Counted from the stretch's first letter, positions 8,303-16,340 are shown. The stretch is 64,000 nucleotides of DNA from Acetobacter persici JCM 25330 (GCF_000613905.1 NZ_BAJW01000003.1:25662-89661); one strand, 5' to 3'. The notes: generated by a model not told the origin, from the letters alone. Made by a program: numbers and translations.

Positions 8303-9149
8303 GTTCCCGTCAGGGTGGCCGGAGATCCCCGGTCAGGGGGAATATCCCCAGAGGCAGGATCTGGCCTTTGGGAGTTTTCCGCAGCATGCAGCCGTTCCAG
8401 ATCCCGCAGGATGGCAGCACTGTCATTGTAAGTGCCCTGACTGGCTTCCTGAAAGCGGAGGCGGATAATCACGTCCGAGAGGTCGCGGGCCTCAATCTCT
8501 TTGTTGATTAGATCACCCAAAGCCCAGCGCCGGAAGTCGGCCCCTTGGCCAAGATAATTATACTGGCTGTTGCTGTCCGCTATGTTCCGGTCGTCATAGA
8601 GCTTCTCCCAGTAATCGTATTCCGCAATGGCAGCGGGAATGGTGTCAGGCCATGGCTTGACCGTGGCGAGGGCCGCACGAACGCGCACGCTCGGCTGAAG
8701 TGTTCCCCGTCCCATGTGTCACACTGCCCAGCCTTTCCTTTCTTGTGGAAAGGTTTGATTACCGCATCATAGGCCTGTTCTTCTGCGGTGGGCGCGAACA
8801 CAGCCTCCTCTGAGCCATAGCGGGTCAGCACTTCATCCATCTTGGCGCGATTGGCCATACGCCATGCTGCCCGCTTCTTCTCCTCAGCGCGGGCATATGC
8901 GCGCTGGTGCGCTGGGTTGCTCATGTCATAGAAGGTGAAGCCACCTGCGGAGGGCTGGGGCTCGTCGTCCAGATACCCCTCCGTGAGAAGCAGGTCAGGC
9001 ACATCTGCCAACGTGTAGCCATGGGGCTTAACCAGAGCCTCGGCCCGGTTGCGCGCTGCAGCCTGCTCTCCGGCGTCTCCCCGCTCAGCCAGCGCCCATA
9101 TTTTCGCCAGACGGTCGAGATTGAGTTTGTTCTTATGCTGTCCGGCCAT
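8272..9149 (-). CDS. DUF2786 domain protein, frameshifted here
   Basis: The start at 9149 follows an AGGAGAG site. Residues 10-60 (KLNLDRLAKIWALAERGDAGEQAAARNRAEALVKPHGYTL) match the DUF2786 pattern of mobile-element proteins. Near 8700 one base is missing after CDTWDG; the expected frame continues as TLQPSVRVRAALATVKPWPDTIPAAIAEYDYWEKLY and ends at 8272. The out-of-frame tail is Arg/Ser-rich nonsense, which supports the repair. About 292 residues. Two TGTTCA palindromes lie just upstream. Function of the family is unknown. Confidence 0.65.
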
Positions 9150-9163
9150 CTGTCCCGCTCTCC

Positions 9164-9226
9164 TGTTCACAATGAACAGTGCGCGTGACTAGCAGCAGGT
9201 ACAAGCGGAGGTGTTCATATTGAACA
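9164..9226. promoter_or_regulatory. Two 15-bp TGTTCA-N3-TGAACA operator boxes
   Basis: Perfect inverted repeats TGTTCACAATGAACA (9164-9178) and TGTTCATATTGAACA (9212-9226) lie 48 bp apart in the divergent region between the DUF2786 gene and the short plus-strand frame at 9252. Spacing and symmetry fit a dimeric repressor of the Xre/CI kind. The binder is unknown. Confidence 0.5.
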
Positions 9227-9251
9227 GGTAAGCTGGAAAGAGGACTGCATC

Positions 9252-9419
9252 ATGCCGTTAAAGCTGGTGACCGTTGCGCATCATAGAAATTTCTATGTCA
9301 GAGGGCGCAACGTGACTGGCGGACGGCTGAAGGGTAGTTTTTTATTATTCCCGCAAAGGATATCTGAAAAAGAATTTATACTAAAATCTTATATATTTGG
9401 TATTCGAAACAGCGAATGA
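9252..9419 (+). CDS. Short frame resembling an integrase N-terminus
   Basis: A 55-residue frame opening MPLKLVTVAHHRNFYVRG after a ribosome-site-like AGAGGA. MPLKLV followed by a region ending in RG is a common beginning of alphaproteobacterial tyrosine recombinases, so this may be a truncated integrase remnant or a small independent gene. The second half (SFLLFPQRISEKEF) does not continue the integrase pattern. Weakly supported. Confidence 0.3.
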   Translation: MPLKLVTVAHHRNFYVRGRNVTGGRLKGSFLLFPQRISEKEFILKSYIFGIRNSE

Positions 9420-9483
9420 TACGTCATGCCGCACAAAGTCTGTAACGATACTCCATAAATAAAACAGCGGCGTGTGATACGGT

Positions 9484-9798
9484 ATGCAAATTGACGTTTC
9501 CAACAAAAGACAGAAGGTTCGTCAACTTCTTAGAAACGTCCAGAAAACGCAGTTTCTCGTAAAAATAAAAATAGAAGAATACACAGACCACATTATAAAT
9601 TCACAACATGACACAAGCGTTGTGAAAAATAAGACATCAGAAATGATATCTTCGTACATTATGCTGCTGCAAATTCAGGACATTATTCTCACGGGCCTTT
9701 CAAAAACTCCTCCTGACGGGAAAGTGTTCTTATCCCCCGAGTTAGTCGGTGTTTTGCGGGACTATGGTCTGTGGTGGGATAAGGGGAGTCCTTGGTAA
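9484..9798 (+). CDS. Hypothetical protein, AT-rich cargo gene
   Basis: A 104-residue, Lys- and Ile-rich helical protein (MQIDVSNKRQKVRQLLRNVQ...). Base composition is clearly lower in GC than the chromosome, suggesting transfer. Its stop overlaps the start of the following small lipoprotein gene (TAATG). No family recognised. Confidence 0.5.
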   Translation: MQIDVSNKRQKVRQLLRNVQKTQFLVKIKIEEYTDHIINSQHDTSVVKNKTSEMISSYIMLLQIQDIILTGLSKTPPDGKVFLSPELVGVLRDYGLWWDKGSPW

Positions 9799-9989
9799 TG
9801 AAAGCTTTTCAGTTGATCGTAGTTTCGCTCTTTTCTGTGGCTTTTTTGGCAGCATGCTCCGCTCGCCCACATGCCCCGTCAGACGAAACGGCGGCGTGTC
9901 AAAAGTATCATACCATGATGACAGCGCCATTGCCGCCTGATGTTATGCGCAGGATGGAGGCAGGTTGCGTGAGATCGAAAGAAAAATGA
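9798..9989 (+). CDS. Small predicted lipoprotein
   Basis: A 63-residue product with an N-terminal signal MKAFQLIVVSLFSVAFLAAC; LAAC is a lipobox, so the mature protein would be anchored through Cys20. Three more Cys-containing positions follow. Start chosen at the ATG overlapping the upstream stop (TAATG); a TTG six bases earlier is less likely. Role unknown; small lipoproteins in phage-derived regions include lysis and exclusion proteins. Confidence 0.55.
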   Translation: MKAFQLIVVSLFSVAFLAACSARPHAPSDETAACQKYHTMMTAPLPPDVMRRMEAGCVRSKEK

Positions 9990-10223
9990 AAAGCCGTCTG
10001 AGGTGTTAATCAGGTAGAGCGCGTGGATGATTTTTTGTCATATGAGTAGCTGACTTAAAAAGACTGCGCCTCCATCACCGCCCCAAACTCTGTCGTGAAC
10101 CGCGGCGAAAGATCCCCTACTGTGGTCTCCAAGTCCGCTCGATACCCATGCTGACTGGCTTGATGGCCTCCCGGCCAAAACGGCAGATAACGACCCGGGC
10201 AGGAGGTATAGCGAACGCTAAAG

Positions 10224-10555
10224 CTACGCTTCGACCTGAGCCAGTGCATCCTGCACCAGTCGATTGAGCTGACGCCACGGGCTGCGGCAATTTCTGCGGC
10301 GCGGGCATGGATCTCTTCAGGCAGTCGGACCACAAAGCGGCCAGAGTAGTGCTTGACCGGATCAATGCCTTTTTCAGCGCACATCTCCAGAAAGACACGG
10401 AGGGAGGCCTCACCTTCCTGCTGCAGGCCGCTCACGCTATCTGCATAGAAATCAGCCCCTCCGTTCAGCCCCAGAAACTCCCCCCGGAACATGCCGATTT
10501 CAGGGTCAAACTGGATGACAGCCCGATGGCCGCCAATTTCCATCATGTTATTCAT
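10224..10555 (-). CDS. hicB: HicB-family antitoxin, frameshifted here
   Basis: The N-terminus has the HicB partial-RNase-H-like fold (HRAVIQFDPEIGMFRGEFLGLNGGADFYADSVSGLQQEGE) followed by a ribbon-helix-helix DNA-binding segment (GRFVVRLPEEIHARAAEIAAARGVSS). One base is missing at about 10262; the repaired frame reads NRLVQDALAQVEA and stops at 10224. Without repair the frame runs to 10055 through non-conserved sequence. It overlaps hicA by four bases, downstream of the toxin as in canonical hicAB. It would neutralise HicA and autoregulate the operon. Confidence 0.8.
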
Positions 10556-10806
10556 GGCGTCACTCCATTCTGCTCAAGCCATTTTCTGACAGAAGCTACG
10601 GCTCCTTTGTCGGTGTCTGGTTTGGGATGAGGTCGGTGGAAGACCTTGATCTCTTCAAACAGGAACACACCGATGCGTGAGCCTTCACGCTCTGACACCT
10701 CCGCGCCGAGAGAAACGAAAAGAGCTTCAATGTCCGACCAGGGCAAGTTGCCTGAGACAGGGCGTTTGAAGATTAACTCCAGCGTTCGGCGGTGCTTGGC
10801 TTTCAT
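10552..10806 (-). CDS. hicA: HicA-family mRNA interferase toxin
   Basis: The start at 10806 (MKAKHRRTLELIFKRP) gives 84 residues, the usual HicA size. The double-stranded-RNA-binding-like fold is seen in WSDIEALFVSLGAEVSEREGSRIGVFLFEEIKVFHRPHPKPDTDKGAVASVRKWLEQNG. In this subfamily the usual catalytic His after the Gly-Ser turn is Arg (GSRIGV), while the later HRPHP motif is kept. It shares an ATGA overlap with hicB. Confidence 0.8.
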   Translation of the reverse strand: MKAKHRRTLELIFKRPVSGNLPWSDIEALFVSLGAEVSEREGSRIGVFLFEEIKVFHRPHPKPDTDKGAVASVRKWLEQNGVTP

Positions 10807-10867
10807 AGAAGAGTGATACTGTTTTGTGGTACCACATGCAAGAGCGATGCTACACCATGCTTCCGCT

Positions 10868-12075
10868 TCATTCCGGCATGTCGGTTGTCCCACCCCCGCG
10901 CTGAACGCCAGAGTGGGTATGCTCTGTAAGGCTGATGCTGCCAGCTTTAACGTCACCGGACGTGCTGATGTTGCAATCGAACGTGGCGCTGCTGGCAGAG
11001 ACGGAAAATTCACCCTTTGTCCGCACCTTTACACCATTGCCGGTCAGCCAGATGTATTCTTCCGGGATGCCATTCAGGAAGCCACCGATGTAGAGCCCGT
11101 CGCTCCAGCTATGGATGTGATGGCTGCCGGGGCCGCTTGGCGCGCGGGCCTGCTTGATGCTGGAAATATCACGGCTTGCGAACACGGCCAGCCCGATATC
11201 ACCTATGGCCGGATCAACGATAACGGCGCTCTTGCCGCCCTGTAGGCGAAGGTAGGGCAGGTTAGTCGCCCGGATCAGGTCATTCACCCCGGTCATCTGG
11301 GGAGCAAAATCGCTTTCAATCTGGCGGCCCAGCGCAGAGGTTGAGGTCTTTAGGCGCTCCTGAGAATGAACAAGTGCCGCGTTGGCTTTGGTCTGTTTTT
11401 CTGTGACCTCTGCCCCATCTTCCTGCGCCTCATGCAGCATCCGTTGAATGGCGCCAGAGCCTGAATTGACCAGAGGGAGAACACTATCTCCAAAACCAAA
11501 GCTTCTGGCCTGCTGGGTACGCCTGCGCATATCCTTGATGGTGGACAGGTAACGGAGGGCATTCTTGAAAATCTGTTCCGTGCTGAGGCGTTGCCGGTCT
11601 TCCCGTCCAGAACGGCGATGCCGGAGCGCTGCATCTGCTGGAGCTGGGAGGAGAAGGTCTTGTTCAGATCCCACTCTGCGATGGAGGAACTTATAGAGGC
11701 GAAGGTCTGACGGATACCCTCCGCACTCCCTCCGGCCATGCGGGCAGCAGCCTCCCACTTTCCAAGAGATGCGGTGGAGGTGTCGATGGTTTGCGAGAAA
11801 TTCCGTGTCGCTATGACGTTGGCACTGGTCTCCTGAAAGAAGGCATTGAGACCTCGACCCGCCGTGACGACCGTGAGCAGCCCCAGCACCTGTTCACGGA
11901 CATTCCTGACAGATTCAGCGACACGAGTATGGGCCTGCTCGATCCCCTTGGCATTATCCGTCAGCCGCGCGCGCAAGCGCTTCAACGCACCTTCTGTTTG
12001 CTGAGCGCCTTTTACGACCCCTTTGGCATCAAGCCCCAGAGAGATGACGAGGGAATCAATGACCGTGCTTGTCAC
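10868..12075 (-). pseudogene. Chimera of tail tape-measure N-terminus and baseplate spike C-terminus
   Basis: From 12075 the product starts MTSTVIDSLVISLGLDAKGVVKGAQQTEGALKRL, a tail tape-measure N-terminus, with a one-base slip near 11588 after DGKTGNA. At about 11260 the tape-measure text (DFAPQMTGVNDLIRAT) passes without a stop into LPYLRLQGGKSAVIVDPAIGDIGLAVFASRDIS... and ends in SISLTEHTHSGVQRGGGTTDMPE, the hallmark of the phage baseplate/spike protein C-terminus. Normal tape measures are far longer, so an internal deletion has fused two tail genes in frame. It cannot make a working tail. Confidence 0.75.
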
Positions 12076-12382
12076 GGCATAGTTTCTCCGGGCTCAATCC
12101 AATAGAGGACGTACCGGCTGCCCAGACCGTCATAGGCCGGGTTGCTGTCAGTTTTCCCCTGCTGATCAACAAACACGAGATCGCCCTTCATTCCGAGATA
12201 TGCACGGCGGACAATCCGTGTGCGGTCCTGGCACAGGATGCCCGCAAGGATTTGCTTTCCGTTCAAAGAGATATCGGCATAGAGCCAGTGCTTCTCTGGC
12301 GCAGCGTCATCTCTACCTTCTGCCCTCCCAGAAGGACGCTCAGAGACTGCGAGGGGACTGCGGATAAAGGGATAGTTTGCAT
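12072..12382 (-). CDS. Phage baseplate plug-like protein, frameshifted here
   Basis: Begins MQTIPLSAVPSQSLSVLLGGQKVEMTLRQ; one base is missing near 12295. The other frame continues HWLYADISLNGKQILAGILCQDRTRIVRRAYLGMKGDLVFVDQQGKTDSNPAYDGLGSRYVLYWIEP. The pattern (NGKxILAGILCQDRTRIVR, YDGLGSRYxLYW) matches small baseplate plug proteins of contractile-tailed phages. About 103 residues after repair; ATGA overlap with the tape-measure remnant. Confidence 0.65.
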
Positions 12383-12385
12383 TGC

Positions 12386-12883
12386 TTAACTCTTGCTTGT
12401 TACGGGAACAGGGTTCACCTGCCCGATATTGACGAGGGGGGCGCCGGATGGCTCTTTTGTGGTCAGGGCGCTGGCTCCTGTGCGGGCAAGTGTTGCCCTG
12501 GCACCTCCTCGCACTTCTTCAGCGCCAATCATGAGCCGCAGCATTGAAGGTGATCCTCCTTGGCGTAGATCCCGCTCGACATGCGTGATGTTCATATTCA
12601 GGTAAGTGGCTTCCGGGGTGGCTATGCTGAAGAGGTCCGTGGATGCAGCAGCAGCCTGCACGGCCTTGTGGAAGCTTTCGCGTGCGGCGAGGTCTCCGTC
12701 ACAAATTAGCATCACGCGCACCAAGTTGGGCATGGCGACTTTATTTACGGAAGCAAAAGCCCCTTGTTCCATTGGAACGCTGGTTATCCGACTTTCCTGA
12801 ATGGCGCCGAGGGAAACGACGTGCGAGGACGTGGCAAACGGCTGATTGTCGCTGGTAAAAATGCCCCAATGCTTAAAGTCCGT
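12386..12883 (-). pseudogene. Phage tail/baseplate-associated protein lacking a start
   Basis: The reading frame is open from 12883 (DFKHWGIFTSDNQPFATSSHVVSLGAIQESRITSVPMEQGAFASVNKVAMPNLVRVMLICDGDL...) to 12386. The first in-frame ATG is at 12772, inside the conserved sequence, and an in-frame stop lies just upstream at about 12888. The N-terminal end also coincides with the 3' end of the relaxase gene. The family is recognised only as a phage tail-module protein found before the plug gene. It appears truncated where phage and plasmid-type DNA join. Confidence 0.55.
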
Positions 12884-13746
12884 TCCTCATCATGGCGTTG
12901 GACCAGGTCCTTCATGCGGGCACGATACAAAGCCTCAGCTTGCTGCGCGGCTTCCTTCCGTATGCGGTCTCTGTCTCCCAGCATTTGCAGTCGCCACTGC
13001 TCCAGATCCTGTTGCCATCTTGCCAGTTCAGCTTCTGCGGCTTTGATCCGCTGCATGTCCTCACCAAGTTTCGCATCCGCAGCCCGGCTGCACTCCCGAA
13101 CGATCTTTTCCTTATGCCACTCCGCCCGCGTCATTCTGCGCCGGGAGAAGCCAAAGCGACGGATGCCAAGAGCCGCACAGACTTCGAGCCAGTATGCGTC
13201 CTGCAGGTCGCGCATAGCCGCTCGGTAGGCAGCATCGCCGGCTCTGTTGGTGGCTCCGTTTTGTAGGGCTGTATCCTTTGCAAGCGCACCCGGATGTAGT
13301 CGTCGTGCTCGCATGGCGGGATCATCAGGCAAAACGTAAGCATGCAGATGCGGATGGCTCTCGTCGGTATGCCGAATGACAGACGCCAACTGAGAGTCAT
13401 AGCGCGCTTGAAGCCATTTCAAGGCGTCTCGCTCCCAGCCTTCATAATCCCTTCCTTTCCGGTGGAAGGAAGCCACCACAGTCAGAAGTGTGTGCTGGTC
13501 CTGCCGGAGGGCGCGTAAGCTGGTAGAGGTCTGGATGCGGATAGAGGCCGCTCGCTGGTCATGCTTAGAGCGCACCTCCGCAGGATGGAGACCATGCAGA
13601 ATGGTAGGCGGCCGAGGTTGTTCAACGTGGTAGCAGGCCCATGGCTCGCGGGCGGCTTCAGCGAGAACAAAGGCGACAGACCGCCCCTGCTTGTCGGGCT
13701 TGCGGGCATAGGTTTCGAGGTGGATGAATTGCGGGCTCATGCACAA
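12784..13746 (-). CDS. MobV-family plasmid mobilization relaxase
   Basis: The 320-residue protein has the MobV (Pre/Mob) metal motif HTDESHPHLHAYVLP at about residues 123-137 and a long basic, coiled-coil-like C-terminal region (EAELARWQQDLEQWRLQMLGDRDRIRKEA). Relaxases nick oriT and stay bound to the strand during conjugative transfer. The last 25 residues (after RTLSIGAF) are read from the phage tail gene in another frame, so the natural C-terminus is probably lost. No obvious oriT was found upstream. Its presence suggests a plasmid contributed to the element. Confidence 0.75.
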   Translation of the reverse strand: MCMSPQFIHLETYARKPDKQGRSVAFVLAEAAREPWACYHVEQPRPPTILHGLHPAEVRSKHDQRAASIRIQTSTSLRALRQDQHTLLTVVASFHRKGRDYEGWERDALKWLQARYDSQLASVIRHTDESHPHLHAYVLPDDPAMRARRLHPGALAKDTALQNGATNRAGDAAYRAAMRDLQDAYWLEVCAALGIRRFGFSRRRMTRAEWHKEKIVRECSRAADAKLGEDMQRIKAAEAELARWQQDLEQWRLQMLGDRDRIRKEAAQQAEALYRARMKDLVQRHDEERTLSIGAFLPATISRLPRPRTSFPSAPFRKVG

Positions 13747-13866
13747 TTCTGTGCCCGGCCGTCATGCAAGGCACCAGAGGAAAGCAAGAGAGCCTGTCCG
13801 AAATTCGGACGCACAAATCCGGGGCAACACCGCCAATCTGGAAGCCTTATTAACCGACTAAGGCTT

Positions 13867-14031
13867 TCAGCGGATGGCCCGAACTCGCACCAGCCAGTCT
13901 CCCGCTCCATTCTGCCGGAAGTCCAGCCTCTTACTGCTGCCATGAGTCAGGATGCGACCGATCACCCTAACTTCTCTGAGGTCCCGCTTGAAAGCCTGTT
14001 CGGGATTGGCTGTCGCTCGCCCCCCGGCCAT
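13867..14031 (-). CDS. Small hypothetical protein
   Basis: A 54-residue basic frame (MAGGRATANPEQAFKRDLREV...) on the same strand as the relaxase, upstream of it. Codon periodicity and the run of charged and hydrophobic residues (RVIGRILTHGSSKRLDF) look real. No family recognised. Confidence 0.35.
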   Translation of the reverse strand: MAGGRATANPEQAFKRDLREVRVIGRILTHGSSKRLDFRQNGAGDWLVRVRAIR

Positions 14032-14094
14032 AAAGCACCCTTTGAGGCAAGAAGAGGAGGCGCGGCTTTGTTGCCTGGCTCGTGGCCTGTCGTA

Positions 14095-14424
14095 TCAGGC
14101 GACCATCGCCCGGCGCACAGCATCAGGCTCACGCCACAGAACCCGCAAGAGCGTTCTCACGGCAGGGTCCAGACCAACCCGGCCCTGTTCCCAGTTCCGC
14201 CACGTTGCGACCGGCACGCCAGCCAAAGCAGCAATCTCCTTCTGGGTCAGCTTCAAATGGCGGCGCACGGTTGCCGGTGTCGGGTAAGGCAGACCCGGCA
14301 ATTCGTTATCCGTCCCGTCTTCCTTGGCGTGCCGGTCAATGTCTTCGTCTGTGGTCGCGTTCACGCGCTTCCAGTCAATGCTGGAAGGCCGAGCTTTGAT
14401 TTCGGCCAAGGTCATTCTTGCCAT
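14095..14424 (-). CDS. brnA: BrnA-like helix-turn-helix antitoxin
   Basis: About 109 residues from ATG 14424. The N-terminus (TLAEIKARPSSIDWKRVNATTDEDIDRHAKEDGTD) is typical of antitoxins that pair with BrnT. The C-terminus is a Cro/C1-type helix-turn-helix (RRHLKLTQKEIAALAGVPVATWRNWEQGRVGLDPAVRTLLRVL). It overlaps the 3' end of brnT and would bind both the toxin and the operator. Confidence 0.75.
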   Translation of the reverse strand: MARMTLAEIKARPSSIDWKRVNATTDEDIDRHAKEDGTDNELPGLPYPTPATVRRHLKLTQKEIAALAGVPVATWRNWEQGRVGLDPAVRTLLRVLWREPDAVRRAMVA

Positions 14425-14689
14425 TTTAACCACTCCTTCCGGTGCATCTTGCGGGCTGAGATAATGCGGAGGCTGTCACCTCTGGGGTATAAACAACCAT
14501 GAAGGGCACGCCTTCAATCAGGCCCGCGGCTCTGATGCGGGCTTCTCCATAGTCCTTGCGGTCGTCTGCTTGCTCGATGACAGGGCCGGCAAAGATCATC
14601 AGGACATCGGCAAAGCTGAAACCGCGCTCTTCAAAGCAGGCATCGCTTTTCGCATCATCCCACTCGAACGATTTTGGCCCGTCTGTCAT
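14412..14689 (-). CDS. brnT: BrnT-family ribonuclease toxin, frameshifted here
   Basis: Begins MTDGPKSFEWDDAKSDACFEERGFSFADVLMIFAG, the BrnT pattern (F-x-W-D-x-x-K, then F-x-D-A/V). After GVPFMVVYTP a base is missing near 14485; the repaired end reads RGDSLRIISARKMHRKEWLKWQE, matching the conserved BrnT tail with Arg, Ser-Ala-Arg and Lys. Repaired length is about 92 residues, usual for the family. Toxin first, antitoxin overlapping, as in canonical brnTA. Confidence 0.75.
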
Positions 14690-14789
14690 AGCCTATTCTA
14701 TACGCTAACAGCGCACAAAAAGCAATGGGAAACGCTTTCCAGATCGGGAAAGCAAACGCCAGAAGTGGCGGCAGGGCTGTAAGGTCAAT

Positions 14790-15041
14790 CTACCGGCTTT
14801 CCGGTATCCCCATCACCCGCGCCCGGAGGGCTTCGAACCGTTCGATCTGAGCGGGGGTTGGCTTGCGGGGAATGCGTCTCTTGCGGGGTGACGCGGTTTT
14901 CCGGGTCGGGGGTAATTCCCCCACACCCACCAAATCAGGGATGGCGCGGTTTCCCGGGGCACCTCCGTAACGGAGGCTCCCCCCATCTTCATGAGGCAGG
15001 TTCAGACGCTCGCCCACGTCCCGGTCACGCTTGCCGGTCAT
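14790..15041 (-). CDS. Hypothetical basic protein
   Basis: An 83-residue protein, very Arg/Pro rich (TRKTASPRKRRIPRKPTPAQIERFEALRARVMG). It overlaps the rusA stop by four bases (ATGA-type coupling). Function unknown. Confidence 0.5.
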   Translation of the reverse strand: MTGKRDRDVGERLNLPHEDGGSLRYGGAPGNRAIPDLVGVGELPPTRKTASPRKRRIPRKPTPAQIERFEALRARVMGIPESR

Positions 15042-15463
15042 AGCGGCCGCACCTCAATAACCGTCACGCTCTCCGGGCCATAGCGGCGCGACAGGGCGGC
15101 ATCCACGATCTGGGCATCATCCTTCCAGGCAATACCATTCAGAGCATCGGCAGCAGTCTTCATCTGGTTGTCTATGTCTGGCCTGCTGGTCGGCAAGATG
15201 CGACCCGCCAGTGCATCAGCGGTTTTCTTCCGGCTCCATGAGGGCGGAGGGGCAATACTGATCGTCAGGGAAACGTGCAGCGGCCCGGTCAGGCAGGGCT
15301 TGCCGATCTGCTCTATGGCGTGGCGCTGAATATGCTTCTCGGCCTGCACTGTCTTTGCATCCGTGAAGGTCCGGCCATTGCCAAATCGCGGGCGGCCTTT
15401 GGCCCTCAGCAGGCCGGGAATGGTGATGCGGTAAGCGGAGGGGTGAGAGACAGCGGCTTCCAT
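15038..15463 (-). CDS. rusA: RusA-family Holliday junction resolvase
   Basis: The core reads ITIPGLLRAKGRPRFGNGRTFTDAKTVQAE, then RPDIDNQMKTAADALNGIAWKDDAQIV, with the acidic residues (DIDN, DDAQ) used by RusA nucleases to cut four-way junctions. The ATG at 15463 (MEAAVSHPSAY) gives about 141 residues, close to the family norm; longer starts at 15475 or 15577 are possible but extend into a repeat region. RusA is common in lambdoid phage replication and recombination modules. Confidence 0.8.
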   Translation of the reverse strand: MEAAVSHPSAYRITIPGLLRAKGRPRFGNGRTFTDAKTVQAEKHIQRHAIEQIGKPCLTGPLHVSLTISIAPPPSWSRKKTADALAGRILPTSRPDIDNQMKTAADALNGIAWKDDAQIVDAALSRRYGPESVTVIEVRPL

Positions 15464-15568
15464 ACCTGAAAGCATAGTACGGAACAGGCAGGAAGTACAA
15501 GGAAATGGCAGTTTTCTGCGGGTGTTTGAGGTATCCGGATTGGGAAGGCTCACGCATTTTGCGACCAT

Positions 15569-15970
15569 TACGCGCACGCGCGCGAGGGACGGCCCTGCAC
15601 GGCCCCGGAAAGCAGCCCTCCGGCAGAGTTTTTAATTACGAAAAAATTACCATGAACCACACGAAAACAATGACTTAGAAGAAAACGCTAAATCTTGCCC
15701 AGGCGGCCAGTTTCGTTTGATTTCCGCTCTCTGTCAGGGGCAGAAAACAGCCATCGTTTGAAAAACAATCAAACGCACAGAAATCAAACCATCTCGGGCA
15801 CAAGAGGCGTTGAGAACAAGGGGGCTGAACAGGGCGAGTTGCACAATACGCGCGCGCGCGCGCGAGGGCATGGCGGCATTGGCTGCGGTTTCAAACGCGG
15901 GAAAACCGCGAGGGTCGGGATATTCCCCGAGGCCCGAGTTACACAATACGCGCACGCGCGTGCGCGTGCG
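15569..15970. repeat. Three alternating purine-pyrimidine (Z-DNA-prone) tracts
   Basis: Tracts TACGCGCACGCGCGCG (15569-15584), TACGCGCGCGCGCGCG (15847-15862) and a 24-base one at 15947-15970 each end in AGG. The last two are exactly 100 bp apart and share the leader GAGTTRCACAATACGCGC. The third contains the perfect 14-bp palindrome CGCACGCGCGTGCG. Confidence 0.7.
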
Positions 15971-16016
15971 AGGCTGGCAGATGATAATGCGCGGGAACAG
16001 CCAGCAGGCCCCCGGT

Positions 16017-16194
16017 CACTGCTCTTACAGTGGCAAAGCAGTGTGAGAAGGTTGGCCGTCCGCTGCTAACAGCGGCAAGCAGCGGGAAGACCTGCTTCTA
16101 CAGGTCATAAGCAGGAGAACCCCTCCGCCTGATAACAGGCAGTCTGGGGTGGTTGTGTTTGCTGCTAACAGCGGCTCTGAGCAAACGAACAACC
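16017..16194. repeat. Row of stem-loops with three mutually pairing arms
   Basis: Unit 1: CACTG (16017-16021) pairs with CAGTG (16028-16032), or CACTGCT with AGCAGTG (16037-16043). Unit 2: CCGCTG with CAGCGG (16070-16075), or CCGCTGCT with AGCAGCGG (16078-16085). Unit 3: ACCTG with CAGGT (16101-16105), or CCTGCTT with AAGCAGG (16109-16115). Unit 4 at 16127-16140 has only two arms. Unit 5 is a longer stem (16151-16163 with 16180-16194) with an inner GCTG/CAGC. Arm sequences differ but pairing is kept. No coding frame fits. Confidence 0.6.
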
Positions 16195-16340
16195 TGAAAT
16201 CGAAAGCGTCAGCCTGTTAGTAAATGTTAAGGTTGGGCAGGCCGCTATTCGGGCCGGGTATAGCGAGAAAACGGCAGGAAGGATCGGCTCTGAGAACCTC
16301 AAAAAACTTGATATCCAAGCGACGCGCCCTATTGAAAAAA

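Noticed and set aside
10055..10223. Extension of HicB to 166 residues
   Set aside because: The added tail is not conserved, and restoring one base gives the normal HicB end (NRLVQDALAQVEA) with a stop at 10224.
13952..14399. Plus-strand frames opposite brnA and upstream of the relaxase
   Set aside because: They are antisense to a clear helix-turn-helix gene and have Arg/Pro/Ser-rich shadow composition.
15464..15577. Longer N-terminus for RusA
   Set aside because: The added residues (LPNPDTSNTRRKLPFPCTS) do not resemble RusA and run into the alternating-base repeat.
16017..16194. CRISPR array or integron attC sites in the stem-loop row
   Set aside because: There are no identical repeats with spacers and no cas or integron integrase genes. 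The arms differ from unit to unit.
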